Source of the DNA: an uncultured Lachnospiraceae bacterium
GTDB lineage: Bacteria; Bacillota_A; Clostridia; Lachnospirales; Lachnospiraceae
Length of the DNA stretch: 21,484 nt
Assembly (NCBI GenBank): GCA_900555005.1
Contig: USJM01000009.1
Coordinates: forward strand, 1 to 21,484
Direction of reading: 5' to 3'
In this document: piece by piece, positions 1-8,240 of the stretch
Numbering within the stretch: the first letter of the stretch is position 1
Layout: every line of letters starts with the position of its first letter
Position numbers and translations under genes: made by a program
Notes under the pieces: generated by a model
Databases searched by the model: none
Told to the model about the DNA's origin: nothing
Seen by the model: only the letters and a program-made list of their open reading frames with translations

Positions 1-60
1 GGATGCCGCTTTTTGTAAGGACAGTGTGCCAGGAACGTGAGATGACGGCGGCATCGCCGA

Positions 61-95
61 ATCGGGCAGGGCAAGGTGAATCTGCCCTGCCCGAT
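61..95. other. Perfect 13-bp hairpin beyond the dipeptidase gene
   Basis: Positions 61-73 and 83-95 are perfect reverse complements around a 9-nt loop, and the stem is GC-rich. It lies about 50 bases past the inferred stop of the minus-strand C69 gene, where a terminator would be expected, but neither strand shows a T-tract after the stem. It may be a terminator that needs no U-tract, an mRNA-stabilising hairpin or a repeat. The remaining bases 1-60 show no gene. Bases 2-15 (GATGCCGC followed by five T) could be the right arm of a plus-strand terminator cut by the window edge. Confidence 0.5.
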
Positions 96-144
96 TGAAT
101 ACGGACAGAAATTTCCAGGGATGCCGAGCCGGCACCGGAAGGGC

Positions 145-1763
145 TCAGGCATCTGAGCGGCAAACTGGTTCTTCATCAGATTGCTTGTCTCATCCAGCAC
201 CTGTCTGAGCGTGTCCGAAGCAGCTCTGCTGGCGAGTTCTGCGACAGCCGCGTTCGCTTTCTCCTGGACCTTCCGGACCATCTCCGGATCTTCGAGAACA
301 CGCAGTTCGTCATCGGCTGAGTTGATGATTCGGTTTGCCCTTGACTGGACAAGGAGCTGGTAGCGCTCGATGTGATTCTGGTTTTTCCGGAAACCGGCGT
401 CTGAGAGCGCGGCGATCAGGCGGGAAGTCCAGTAGAAATTGTCGGTGGAGACCTTGCCGGTCGTGTTTGACAGATAGTCCGGGAAGCGGTCCACCTGCGG
501 ATACAGCGGGATCATCGCATTGAAGGCATTGGACGCAAATGCCACCCATTCGATGGCACGGCTGCCCTCTGGCATGTAAGGACGGATCTGGATGAAACCG
601 AGGAAGTCATTCCGGTTGATCCCGATTGAGCGGTAGGCGCCGGCGAGCGACTTATCTCCATAGCTCTTGTATGGATCGTATGGAGTTCCCTGGAAATGGG
701 AGCTCAGTACGTACTTTACATCTTCCGGCGTGATCTTCTTCTCCGGAACCAGGCACCATGGAAGATCGTCTGACTCCGGCTTGAAATCGGCATCCGGACC
801 GTCCCAGACGAAATCAGTCGGATTGAAGTAGCGCAGCATGAACCAGGCGCGAGGCGTGTTGTAGACATGGTCTGCATCATCATGGCTGCCGAAGGCCGCA
901 CGCGGGTCGAACTCGGAAATGTCCTGGTCTGACTCATCGTCCTCATCGTCCGTGTCCGAATCGTCATCAAATCCATGACGGAAGTCAATCACATCGCTGC
1001 CGGTCTCATCCGGATCCTCGTCGTCCTCCTCAAGTTCCAGCTCGCTGTTGAAGTACTGGGTGAGGTCGAGGTGGTACCGCTCCACAAATTCCAGAAGATC
1101 TCCGGAACACATAAAGTCCGCCTGCTCTCCAAGGGCATCCTCGAAATCAAACTCATCGATTCCCTGCTGGTTCGGCATGACGACGTAGCTGTCGTCCGGC
1201 ACACGCCTTGCCATCCAGTGGTGACCGCCGATGGTTTCGAGCCACCAGATCTCGTCTTTATCTGAGAATGCAATTCCGTTCATTTCATACGTGCCGTACT
1301 TTTCAAGCAGGGCACCGAGACGACGGACGCCTTCACGGGCAGAGCTGATATAGGGGAGCGTGAGGATGACGAGGTCCTCCTCGCCGATTCCGCCGGGGAT
1401 CTCCGGATGAGTGTCATCCGCCGGCTGATATTCCACAAGCGGGTCTGCGCCGAGAACGCGCGGATTGGACGTGATGGTTTCAGTGGCCGTCATGCCGACT
1501 TCCTTTTCATTGACGCCGCAGGCTCCCCAGAGCCCCTTGCCCTTGACGGCGTTCGGCATGATTGTGCACCGGTATGCTTTATTCGGAAGAGAAACTTTCA
1601 CGTGTGAGAGAACGGAGGTGTACTCCGTATCGCCCTCCCTGGCGGGCAGGACGACCATCTTCTTCGGGGTGAAATGGCCCGCTCCGGAGTCGTCATTGCG
1701 CGCAATCATGGTACTTCCGTCATATGATGCATCTTTTCCTACAAGTATGGTTGTACAGGACAT
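145..1763 (-). CDS. C69-family (U34) dipeptidase with an acidic insertion; one frameshift near the 3' end
   Basis: This is an N-terminal-nucleophile Cys dipeptidase of family C69, which hydrolyses dipeptides. The protein opens with MSCTTILVGKDASYDGSTM, the family signature; Cys3 is the expected nucleophile. Family blocks such as DADHVYNTPRAWFM and SRANRIINSADDEL follow. The start at 1763 is fixed by AGGAGGT at 1771-1777, 7 nt upstream. An Asp/Glu-rich stretch at about residues 240-284 interrupts the usual path from HLDLT (231) to FDPRAAFGSH (285), which family members normally join directly. In the raw sequence the frame runs off the window into unlikely residues after MKNQFA. Adding one base near 159 gives the ending FARSDA and a TGA at 145-147 (about 539 aa). 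I recall similar endings in relatives, so this is probably a sequence error. The gene is divergent from the opp operon, which suggests it degrades imported peptides. Confidence 0.88.
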
Positions 1764-1781
1764 GAAAAATACCTCCTGAAT

Positions 1782-1843
1782 GCTGCCTGGCAGCGCCTTC
1801 ACTGCCGGGTCTGGTGAAATGGTACAGCCGGAAACCGTCCGGC
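1782..1843 (-). promoter_or_regulatory. Two dyads in the dipeptidase 5' leader
   Basis: GCTGCC-T-GGCAGC at 1782-1794 is a compact dyad just upstream of the ribosome site of the C69 gene. GCCGGA/TCCGGC (1827-1832/1838-1843, 5-nt loop) is a second one. They could be operator sites or leader hairpins. A TAGAAT-like -10 is visible on the minus strand at 1853-1858 but has no convincing -35. No function can be assigned. Confidence 0.3.
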
Positions 1844-1912
1844 GATGGCCTTATTCTAACACACAAAGACAAAACAATGCGGCATGTATGTCAATTCTGT
1901 GAAATATTTACG

Positions 1913-1941
1913 TTGACTGTGATTTTGAAGCTCTTTATAAT
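1913..1941 (+). promoter_or_regulatory. Strong sigma-A-type promoter of the opp operon
   Basis: TTGACT at 1913-1918 and a perfect TATAAT at 1936-1941 are separated by 17 bp. This is close to the housekeeping consensus and 43 bases upstream of the oppB start. AAAGGAG at about 1966-1971 is the ribosome site for the ATG at 1984. Confidence 0.8.
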
Positions 1942-1983
1942 GAAGCGTATTGACAACTTTTTACAAAGGAGAAAGGTCTGAAC

Positions 1984-2895
1984 ATGTTCAAGTACATTGT
2001 CAAGCGAATTCTTCTTGCCATTGCAACGATCTTTATCGTATGTCTGATCACATTCTTTACGATGAATGCGATCCCGGGAGGACCGTTCAGCGGTGAGAAA
2101 GCCAAGTCTCCGGAGGTTCAGGCGGCGCTCGAGAAGCGTTTTAATCTGGATAAGCCGGTCGGACAACAGTTTCTTCTGTATATGAAGAACATCTCGCACG
2201 GTGATTTCGGCGTATCGGCGAAGACCGGCCGTGAGATCTCCGCAACCATCAATTCCAAGTTCAAGGTTTCCGCGAAGATGGGCATCCTGGCGGTCCTTCT
2301 GGCTGTTGTGGAGGGCGTCTTCTTCGGAAGTATTGCGGCCCTGCAGCGGAACAAGTGGCCGGACCGGGTGATCATCTTTGTCTCTACCCTGTTTACATCA
2401 CTGCCCAGCTTCGTGCTCGGCTCTTTTCTGCTGGTTATCTTCTCCGTGAAGCTCGGCTGGGTACAGGCATGGAGTCCGCAGCATCAGAGCCTGATTCTGC
2501 CGGTGCTGTCGCTGGCGGCATATCCGGCTGCCTACATCACGAGGCTGACAAAGACTTCGATGCTGGATGTCCTCGGCCAGGATTATGTCCGGACAGCAAG
2601 GGCTAAAGGTGTCCGTGAGGGGAAGGTTCTGTTTGTACATACCCTCCGCAATGCCCTGATTCCGGTCGTAACCTATGTCGGACCGATGATCGCGTCTGTC
2701 CTGACGGGTTCGCTGGTTGTCGAGCAGATCTTCACGGTCGGCGGCCTTGGCAATGAATTTGTCCAGAGCATCACGAACCGCGACTATCCGATGATCATGG
2801 GCGTGACGATCTTTCTGGCAGTCTTCATGGTCACGATGAATCTGATCACGGATATTGTCTACAAGCTGATCGATCCACGCATCACACTTGAGTAA
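1984..2895 (+). CDS. oppB: Oligopeptide/dipeptide ABC permease, OppB/DppB family
   Basis: This is an inner permease subunit of an Opp/Dpp-type peptide importer, 303 aa, the usual length for the family. Residues 1-30 (FKYIVKRILLAIATIFIV) form the typical first membrane segment, followed by the family AIPGGPF motif. An extracytoplasmic stretch of about 65 residues precedes the membrane core. The EAA loop that docks the ATPases is visible at about residues 199-222 (QDYVRTARAKGVREGKVLF). The C-terminus (DIVYKLIDPRI) is the usual OppB/DppB ending. It is the first gene of oppBCDF, behind a near-consensus promoter, and its stop lies 12 bases before the oppC start. Opp, Dpp and nickel-type permeases are hard to separate by sequence, so the substrate class is an inference. 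Confidence 0.93.
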   Translation: MFKYIVKRILLAIATIFIVCLITFFTMNAIPGGPFSGEKAKSPEVQAALEKRFNLDKPVGQQFLLYMKNISHGDFGVSAKTGREISATINSKFKVSAKMGILAVLLAVVEGVFFGSIAALQRNKWPDRVIIFVSTLFTSLPSFVLGSFLLVIFSVKLGWVQAWSPQHQSLILPVLSLAAYPAAYITRLTKTSMLDVLGQDYVRTARAKGVREGKVLFVHTLRNALIPVVTYVGPMIASVLTGSLVVEQIFTVGGLGNEFVQSITNRDYPMIMGVTIFLAVFMVTMNLITDIVYKLIDPRITLE

Positions 2896-2907
2896 AGGAG
2901 GAAAATC

Positions 2908-3996
2908 ATGGGTATCAGTACCGAACCATACAGCCCGGACAAGACACCGAAGAAGCATCCTCTTTCGCTCCAGCTCGATGTGTCCAAGTTCGAAAAGGCA
3001 ACCGATGAGGAGAAGAAGCAGGCCGATGTCATGAGTGAGTCGACATCCTTCTTCCGTGACGGCATGAGGCGGCTGATGAAGAACCCGCTCGCCGTTTTCA
3101 GCATCATTGTTCTGATCGCCATCATTGCGACGATCCTGATTGCGCCGCGTGTCGTGCCCTACAGCTACTCCGAGATCATCACGGTCAACGGCAGAAGAGA
3201 CAAGAGTGCAACCAATCTTGCTCCCTTTACCTATTCGAAACTGGAACAGCAGTACATGGCGCAGGGCGGCAAGGTCTTCCCGCACATCATGGGAACGGAT
3301 GAGCTTGGAAGAGATTATTTCATCCGTGTCATCTACGGCACCAGAATTTCCCTGACCGTCGGCGTGTTCGCTGCTCTGATCGTCCTGATCATTGGAATTC
3401 TGTACGGCTCCATTTCCGGATATTTCGGCGGAAAGGTCGACCTGATCATGATGCGGATTGTCGATGTCATCTATTCGCTTCCGGATCTTCTGATGATCAT
3501 TCTGTTGTCTGTCGTCCTGAATGAGATCATCAAGCCGACCGGGAACGGCCTGCTTGCCCGCCTGGGGACCAATATGATTTCCCTGTTCATCGTCTTCGGA
3601 CTTCTGTACTGGGTCGGGATGGCAAGACTGGTCAGAGGACAGATCCTGACCATCAAGCAGAACGACTATGTGCTTGCTGCAAGGGTATCCGGCGCAAAGA
3701 GCAGCCATATCATCCGCAAGCACATCCTGCCGAACTGCATCAGTGTCATCATCATATCCGCAGCCCTGCAGATTCCGTCCGCCATTTTCACCGAGTCCTT
3801 CCTGAGCTTCATCGGACTGGGCGTGAAGGCACCGATGCCGTCCCTGGGATCGCTTGCTTCTGCGGCGAGGTCCGGCATCACGACATATACCTATAAACTG
3901 ATATTCCCATCAATCATGATCGCGCTCATCACGCTTGCCTTTAACCTGCTTGGAGATGGGCTGCGCGATGCGTTTGATCCGAAGCTGCGGAGGTAA
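2908..3996 (+). CDS. oppC: Oligopeptide/dipeptide ABC permease, OppC/DppC family
   Basis: This is the second permease subunit, 362 aa, somewhat long for the family because of an extended N-terminus. About 60 polar residues precede membrane segment 1 (roughly 61-80, LAVFSIIVLIAIIATILIAP). A loop of about 65 residues contains the conserved HIMGTDELGRDYFIRVIYGT, the hallmark of OppC/DppC. The EAA loop is at about residues 251-276 (NDYVLAARVSGAKSSHIIRK), and the C-terminus carries SFLSFIGLGV and LLGDGLRDAFDPKLRR as expected. AAAGGAGG, overlapping the end of oppB, is the ribosome site. It should pair with OppB to form the channel energised by OppD and OppF. Confidence 0.93.
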   Translation: MGISTEPYSPDKTPKKHPLSLQLDVSKFEKATDEEKKQADVMSESTSFFRDGMRRLMKNPLAVFSIIVLIAIIATILIAPRVVPYSYSEIITVNGRRDKSATNLAPFTYSKLEQQYMAQGGKVFPHIMGTDELGRDYFIRVIYGTRISLTVGVFAALIVLIIGILYGSISGYFGGKVDLIMMRIVDVIYSLPDLLMIILLSVVLNEIIKPTGNGLLARLGTNMISLFIVFGLLYWVGMARLVRGQILTIKQNDYVLAARVSGAKSSHIIRKHILPNCISVIIISAALQIPSAIFTESFLSFIGLGVKAPMPSLGSLASAARSGITTYTYKLIFPSIMIALITLAFNLLGDGLRDAFDPKLRR

Positions 3997-4001
3997 GGAA
4001 G

Positions 4002-5062
4002 ATGGCTGAAAATATTCTGTCCGTACAGGATCTGCACACTTCCTTTACGACCGACCACGGCGAAGTGATGGCAGTCAACGGTGTAACTTTCAATCTGGAA
4101 GAAGGCAAACGCTCGGAATCGTCGGTGAGTCCGGCTCCGGTAAGTCCGTCACAGCTTATTCCATCATGCAGATTCTTGAGAAGAACGGATCGATCAAGTC
4201 CGGAAAGGTATTGTTCCGGGGAGAAGATATTACGAAGTGGCCGGAGTCGAAGATGAGAGACTTCCGCGGAAAGAAGTGCTCGATTATCTTCCAGGATCCG
4301 ATGACATCTCTGAACCCGGTCTTCACGATCGGCTGGCAGCTGGAAGAGGCGATCAAGCTTCATACCGACCGGAAGGGGAAGGCTGCCGAGGAACGCGCGA
4401 TCGAGATGCTGAAGCTTGTCGGAGTCAATGAGCCGGAGAAGCGGATTCACCAGTATCCGTTTGAGTTCTCGGGCGGTATGCGCCAGCGAGTGATGATCGC
4501 CATGGCGCTTGCCTGTGAGCCGGATATCCTGATCGCGGATGAGCCGACGACGGCACTGGATGTCACCATACAGGCGCAGATCCTGGAGCTGATGAAAGAT
4601 CTTCAGAAGAAGATGGGAATGGCCATCATCATTGTCACCCATGATCTCGGCGTCATCGCGCAGATGGCGGATGAAATCATCGTCATGTACGGCGGCCGGG
4701 TCTGCGAGCGGGGGACGGCGGAGGATATCTTCTATCGTCCGGCGCATGAATACACGAAGGGTCTTCTGCGGTCGATTCCGAGTGTTGACAAGATCGGCCA
4801 GAGGCTGGTGCCGATTTCCGGAACGCCGATCAATCTGCTGAATCTTCCGAAGGGCTGCGCGTTCTGCCCGAGATGCGATGCGGCGATGAAGATCTGCCTG
4901 GAGCAGGTTCCGCCGGAGACAAGGACGGTTGACGGTCATCTGGCTTCCTGCTGGATGGCAGTGAAGAAGGAAGCGGAAGCCGGGCTGATCAATATCACGG
5001 ATGACAGCGGCAGATCGCTGAAGACTGATGACACTGCTGGTGCAGGTTCCGGTAAAGACTGA
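4002..5062 (+). CDS. oppD: Oligopeptide ABC transporter ATPase OppD; one frameshift near 4109
   Basis: This is an ATP-binding subunit of the peptide importer. The frame from 4002 ([15 protein letters not shown]) breaks at about 4107-4110, just before the Walker A motif, and continues in another frame. Restoring one base gives an intact protein of about 353 aa: Walker A GESGSGKS at about 42-49, signature SGGMRQR at about 157, Walker B with Asp180-Glu181 (ADEPTTALD) and switch His214 (THDLG). The C-terminal oligopeptide-transporter domain has the cysteine-containing CAFCPRC motif. Because every motif is intact on either side, a sequence error in the short A/C run is more likely than a pseudogene. 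The ATG is 5 bases after the oppC stop, behind GGTAAGGAAG. Confidence 0.9.
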
Positions 5063-5075
5063 GGAGGCGCAGAGA

Positions 5076-6056
5076 ATGGAAGAAAAGTTCACGCCGGACA
5101 GTCAGTATCTGGTCCAGGCACATGATATGAAGATGTATTTCCCGGTCAAGACGGGATGGTTTCACTCCAAGCCGCTGAAGGCGGTTGACGGCGTATCGTT
5201 TAATATCAGACCGGGCGAGACCCTCGGACTGGTCGGAGAGTCCGGCTGCGGCAAGACGACGGTCGGGCGCACGCTCCTGCGCCTTTACAACCCGACAGGC
5301 GGAGATGTTTATTTTGACGGGAAGAAGGTCGACGCCAGATCGATCGGCGGACTGAGAAAAGACATGCAGATGGTTTTCCAGGATCCGTATTCTTCTCTGA
5401 ATCCACGTATGACGGTCGAGGATATCATCGGAGAGCCGCTGGATGTCCATAAGCTGTATACGTCCAGACAGGACAGGAGAGACAAGATTCTCCATCTGAT
5501 GGAGCTTGTCGGTCTGAATGCGGAGCATGCGACGCGCTATGCGCATGAGTTCTCCGGCGGACAGCGCCAGAGAATCGGAATCGCCCGTGCCCTTGCGACA
5601 AATCCGCGGTTCATCGTCTGTGACGAGGCTGTCTCCGCGCTTGATGTCTCGATCCAGGCACAGGTCATCAATATGTTCGAGGATCTGCAGAAGCAGCTGG
5701 GGGTCGCGTACCTGTTCATCGCCCATGATCTTCTGGTTGTGCATCACATCTCAAAGAGGATCGCGGTCATGTATCTGGGACGGCTGGTGGAGACTGCGGA
5801 TTCCAACGAGCTCAACAACAACCCGATTCATCCGTATACTCAGTCCCTGCTCTCGGCAGTTCCGTATCCGGATCCGAAGCAGGCGAGGGAACGGAAGCGG
5901 ATTATCCTGGAAGGCGATGTCCCAAGTCCGCTGAACATGCCGTCTGGCTGCCCGTTCAGAACCCGCTGCAGATATGCGACCGATGAGTGCAAGGCAAAGA
6001 TGCCGCCTCTCACAGACAGAGGGGACGGACATATGGTCGCCTGCTGGAACAAGTAA
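5076..6056 (+). CDS. oppF: Oligopeptide ABC transporter ATPase OppF
   Basis: This is the second ATPase of the importer, 326 aa. I chose the ATG at 5076 because GAGGAGG at 5061-5067 is correctly spaced; an upstream in-frame ATG at 5028 lies inside oppD and lacks such a site. Walker A GESGCGKT is at about 54-61, the signature SGGQRQR at about 160, and Walker B has Asp183-Glu184 ([12 protein letters not shown]), followed by AHDL. The cysteine-containing C-terminal domain ([14 protein letters not shown]) is typical of OppD/F and DppD/F. The start is 13 bases after the oppD stop. No clear terminator follows, so some transcription may continue into oppA. Confidence 0.93.
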   Translation: MEEKFTPDSQYLVQAHDMKMYFPVKTGWFHSKPLKAVDGVSFNIRPGETLGLVGESGCGKTTVGRTLLRLYNPTGGDVYFDGKKVDARSIGGLRKDMQMVFQDPYSSLNPRMTVEDIIGEPLDVHKLYTSRQDRRDKILHLMELVGLNAEHATRYAHEFSGGQRQRIGIARALATNPRFIVCDEAVSALDVSIQAQVINMFEDLQKQLGVAYLFIAHDLLVVHHISKRIAVMYLGRLVETADSNELNNNPIHPYTQSLLSAVPYPDPKQARERKRIILEGDVPSPLNMPSGCPFRTRCRYATDECKAKMPPLTDRGDGHMVACWNK

Positions 6057-6128
6057 AGGATCGGAAGGCGTTCCGCAATAATTTGCATGATTAATCGCAG
6101 TCGGCTTTATTTTTACAGCAGGTTGCGA

Positions 6129-6173
6129 TATAATCAGATAGAAATAACCCTATTAGCGCCGGCTTGCGCCGGC
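6129..6173 (+). promoter_or_regulatory. oppA promoter -10 and leader dyad
   Basis: A perfect TATAAT lies at 6129-6134, with only a poor -35 candidate (TTTATT, 6106-6111, 17-bp spacing). Downstream, GCCGGC occurs at 6158-6163 and again at 6168-6173, forming a small hairpin or a tandem GCGCCGGCT repeat within the expected leader. AGGAGGA at 6186-6192 is the ribosome site. A separate promoter would let the binding protein be made in excess of the permease, as is common for this class. Confidence 0.55.
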
Positions 6174-6199
6174 TATACACAAACCAGGAGGAAGTTTGA

Positions 6200-7996
6200 A
6201 TGAAGAATCGTGTTATCACCGCGCTCCTTGTGGGTGCAATGGTACTCTCTTCAGCGGCACCTGTTTTTGCAGGCGAGACGGAAGCTTCGACAGAGGCAGC
6301 CGCTGCGACAGCTGAGACGGAGAGTGCGACGGAGGGTGCAGCATCGACAAAGTCAAGCGCTGCTGCTCCGGACTGGGATGAGTACAATTCCCTCATCAAC
6401 CAGATCTATTCTGAGACAGACATGAAAGCCCGCAAGGCGCTGATGCACAAGGCTGAAGATCTGCTCATGGATACCGGTGCAATCGTTCCGCTCTATTACT
6501 ACAATGACATATACATGCTGAACAAGGACTGCACAGGCCTCTATGCGAACCTGTTCGGATTCAAGTACTTTGCATATATGTCTGCACCGAACAACGAGCT
6601 GAACGCAAACCTGGCTTCCGAACCGGATCATCTGGACCCGGCGCTGAACTCCACGATTGACGGTGCATGCCTCGCAATCCTGAACTTTGCAGGATTATAT
6701 GCATATGACAAGGACAATAAGCTTGTTCCGGAACTTGCTGACGGTGAGCCGCAGGAGTCTGAAGACGGCCTGACCTATACCTTCAAGATGAAGCCGGGTC
6801 TGAAGTGGTCGGATGGCGATACACTGGATGCCAACGATGTTGTCTACAGCTGGAACCGCCTGGCAAACCCGGATACTGCAGCGGACTACAGCTATCTGAT
6901 CGATTCCATGAACCTTGCGAAGAAGGACGACGGCACCCTCGACATCGAGGCATCCGATGATGGTTCAACCTTCACTGTCCATCTCGCAAAGCCGTGTGCA
7001 TACTTCCTTGATCTGTGCGCATTCCCGGCATTCTTCCCGGTTCCGCAGCAGGCGGTCGAGAAAGCTGACCCGGATGGAAAGAACCCGGGCGCATGGGCGC
7101 TTGAGGCCGGCTTTGTCGGTTCCGGTCCGTTCACGCTGACGTCCTGGACACACAACCAGTCCATGACCTATGAGAAGAACCCGAACTACTGGAATGCAGA
7201 TGCAGTTTCCCTGAACAAGATCAACTTCATGCTGAGTGCAGATGACACTGCAATCTACAATGCATACAAAGATGGATCTCTTCAGTTCATCGATACTGTA
7301 CCGAACGATGAGATTCCGAACGTCATCAACAATGATGACTTCTACATCATTCCGAACCTTGGAACCTACTATGCTTGCTTCAACGTCAACAGCTCCCTGT
7401 TTGACGGCAAGACACCGGAGCAGGCTGCTGAGATGAGAAAGGCCTTCTCTCTGCTGATTGACCGTCAGTGGATCGTTGATTCTGTCGGCCAGACCGGACA
7501 GGAGCCGGCAGGCACCTTCATCCCGGACGGCATGGCTGATGGAATGGGCGGTGTCTTTGACACGAACGATGACGATTACACCTATCCGGTAACCTGGAAG
7601 TTCGGTGACAAGGATGCAGTCGGATACTATGATCCGTCCACAACCGGCCCGACCGATGACAACATCGCAGAGGCGCGCAAGCTCCTTGAGGATGCCGGCT
7701 ATGAGTTCACGGACGACAACAAGCTGTCCGACTCTACACCGATCAACATCGAGTATCTGACCAACGATGGTACCGGACATGTCGCAGTTGCTCAGTCCAT
7801 TCAGCAGGATCTGGCATCAATCGGCATCAACATGACAATCAACTCCGAGGAGTGGAACGTCTTCCTGAACGACAGAAAGAACGGCAACTTTGACTTCGCT
7901 CGTGAGGGATGGCTCGCTGACTACAATGATCCGATCAACATGCTCGAGATGTGGCAGACAAGCTCCGGAAACAATGACGCGCAGTTCGGAAGGTAA
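6200..7996 (+). CDS. oppA: Peptide-binding protein (SBP_bac_5/OppA family), apparently circularly permuted
   Basis: This is the extracellular substrate-binding subunit for the adjacent Opp permease, 598 aa. Residues 1-24 are a signal peptide ending in PVFA, with no lipobox cysteine, which is odd for a Gram-positive binding protein. Residues 25-58 are a low-complexity Ala/Glu/Thr/Ser linker. Residues 59-128 (WDEYNSLINQ, KARKALMHKAEDLL, IVPLYYYNDIYM, GFKYFAYMS) match what normally ends an OppA. Residues 133 onwards (LNANLASEPDHLDPALNS, LKWSDGDTLDANDVVYSWNR) are the normal mature N-terminus, and the core continues to DYNDPINMLEMW and stops at NNDAQFGR. In ordinary relatives the YDALI-type segment follows exactly there. 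The set of segments is therefore complete but rotated. The frame has no errors. The family assignment is secure; the permutation rests on my memory of family order. Confidence 0.9.
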   Translation: MKNRVITALLVGAMVLSSAAPVFAGETEASTEAAAATAETESATEGAASTKSSAAAPDWDEYNSLINQIYSETDMKARKALMHKAEDLLMDTGAIVPLYYYNDIYMLNKDCTGLYANLFGFKYFAYMSAPNNELNANLASEPDHLDPALNSTIDGACLAILNFAGLYAYDKDNKLVPELADGEPQESEDGLTYTFKMKPGLKWSDGDTLDANDVVYSWNRLANPDTAADYSYLIDSMNLAKKDDGTLDIEASDDGSTFTVHLAKPCAYFLDLCAFPAFFPVPQQAVEKADPDGKNPGAWALEAGFVGSGPFTLTSWTHNQSMTYEKNPNYWNADAVSLNKINFMLSADDTAIYNAYKDGSLQFIDTVPNDEIPNVINNDDFYIIPNLGTYYACFNVNSSLFDGKTPEQAAEMRKAFSLLIDRQWIVDSVGQTGQEPAGTFIPDGMADGMGGVFDTNDDDYTYPVTWKFGDKDAVGYYDPSTTGPTDDNIAEARKLLEDAGYEFTDDNKLSDSTPINIEYLTNDGTGHVAVAQSIQQDLASIGINMTINSEEWNVFLNDRKNGNFDFAREGWLADYNDPINMLEMWQTSSGNNDAQFGR

Positions 7997-8074
7997 TCAA
8001 GGCTGTGTGCCGGATCCGGATGGATGGACGATCTGCTGATGCAGGGAGAGTCCTCTCGGACATCTGAATGAAAA

Positions 8075-8113
8075 GGCGGCCTGATGCATATGTGCATGCA
8101 GGCCGTCTTTTTT
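8075..8113 (+). terminator. Intrinsic terminator after oppA
   Basis: The stem 8075-8083/8099-8107 (one G-T pair) continues after a bulged G as 8084-8088/8093-8097 around a 4-nt loop, and is followed by six T at 8108-8113. It is preceded by AAAA. It sits about 80 bases after the oppA stop and closes the peptide-transport transcription unit. The bases between the stop and the hairpin hold no recognisable coding sequence in any frame; in particular, the missing OppA tail is not there. Confidence 0.88.
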
Positions 8114-8182
8114 GTAAAGGCGGCCGCTCATCATCGAGCGCGGAGCACGAGATGAGGCCGGCTTTTCGAATGGGGCCGGCCA

Positions 8183-8191
8183 TGCTATAAT
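8183..8191 (+). promoter_or_regulatory. Extended -10 promoter for the dCMP deaminase gene
   Basis: TGC directly precedes TATAAT (8186-8191), giving an extended -10. The -35 region (TTTTCG at 8163-8168) is poor, as is usual for that class. It lies 50 bases upstream of the ATG at 8241. Confidence 0.6.
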
Positions 8192-8240
8192 ATCAGCCAA
8201 ATGTTATCTGAACATGTGGTTTGCAAAGGAGGAGGTCTGG

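Noticed and set aside
1853..1895. Consensus promoter for the C69 dipeptidase
   Set aside because: A TAGAAT -10 is present on the minus strand, but the only TTGACA-like hexamer (TGTCAA at 1890-1895) is 31 bp away, too far.
1950..1955. Second TTGACA as a -35 box for oppB
   Set aside because: There is no -10 at the right distance, and it lies downstream of the near-consensus promoter and too close to the ribosome site.
2398..3723. 441-codon open frame on the minus strand opposite oppB/oppC
   Set aside because: It is a shadow of two well-supported permease genes, rich in His, Gln, Asp and Arg, with no domain, ribosome site or promoter. The same holds for the long minus frames at 3941-5092 and 12649-13851.
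7997..8074. Missing C-terminal part of OppA hidden by a frameshift after 7996
   Set aside because: All three frames after the stop were read; none resembles the YDALI...GFKYF segment, which is instead found at residues 59-128.
8214..8240. Upstream in-frame start for the dCMP deaminase
   Set aside because: No ribosome site precedes 8214, while AAAGGAGGAGG is well placed for 8241, where the family-like N-terminus begins.
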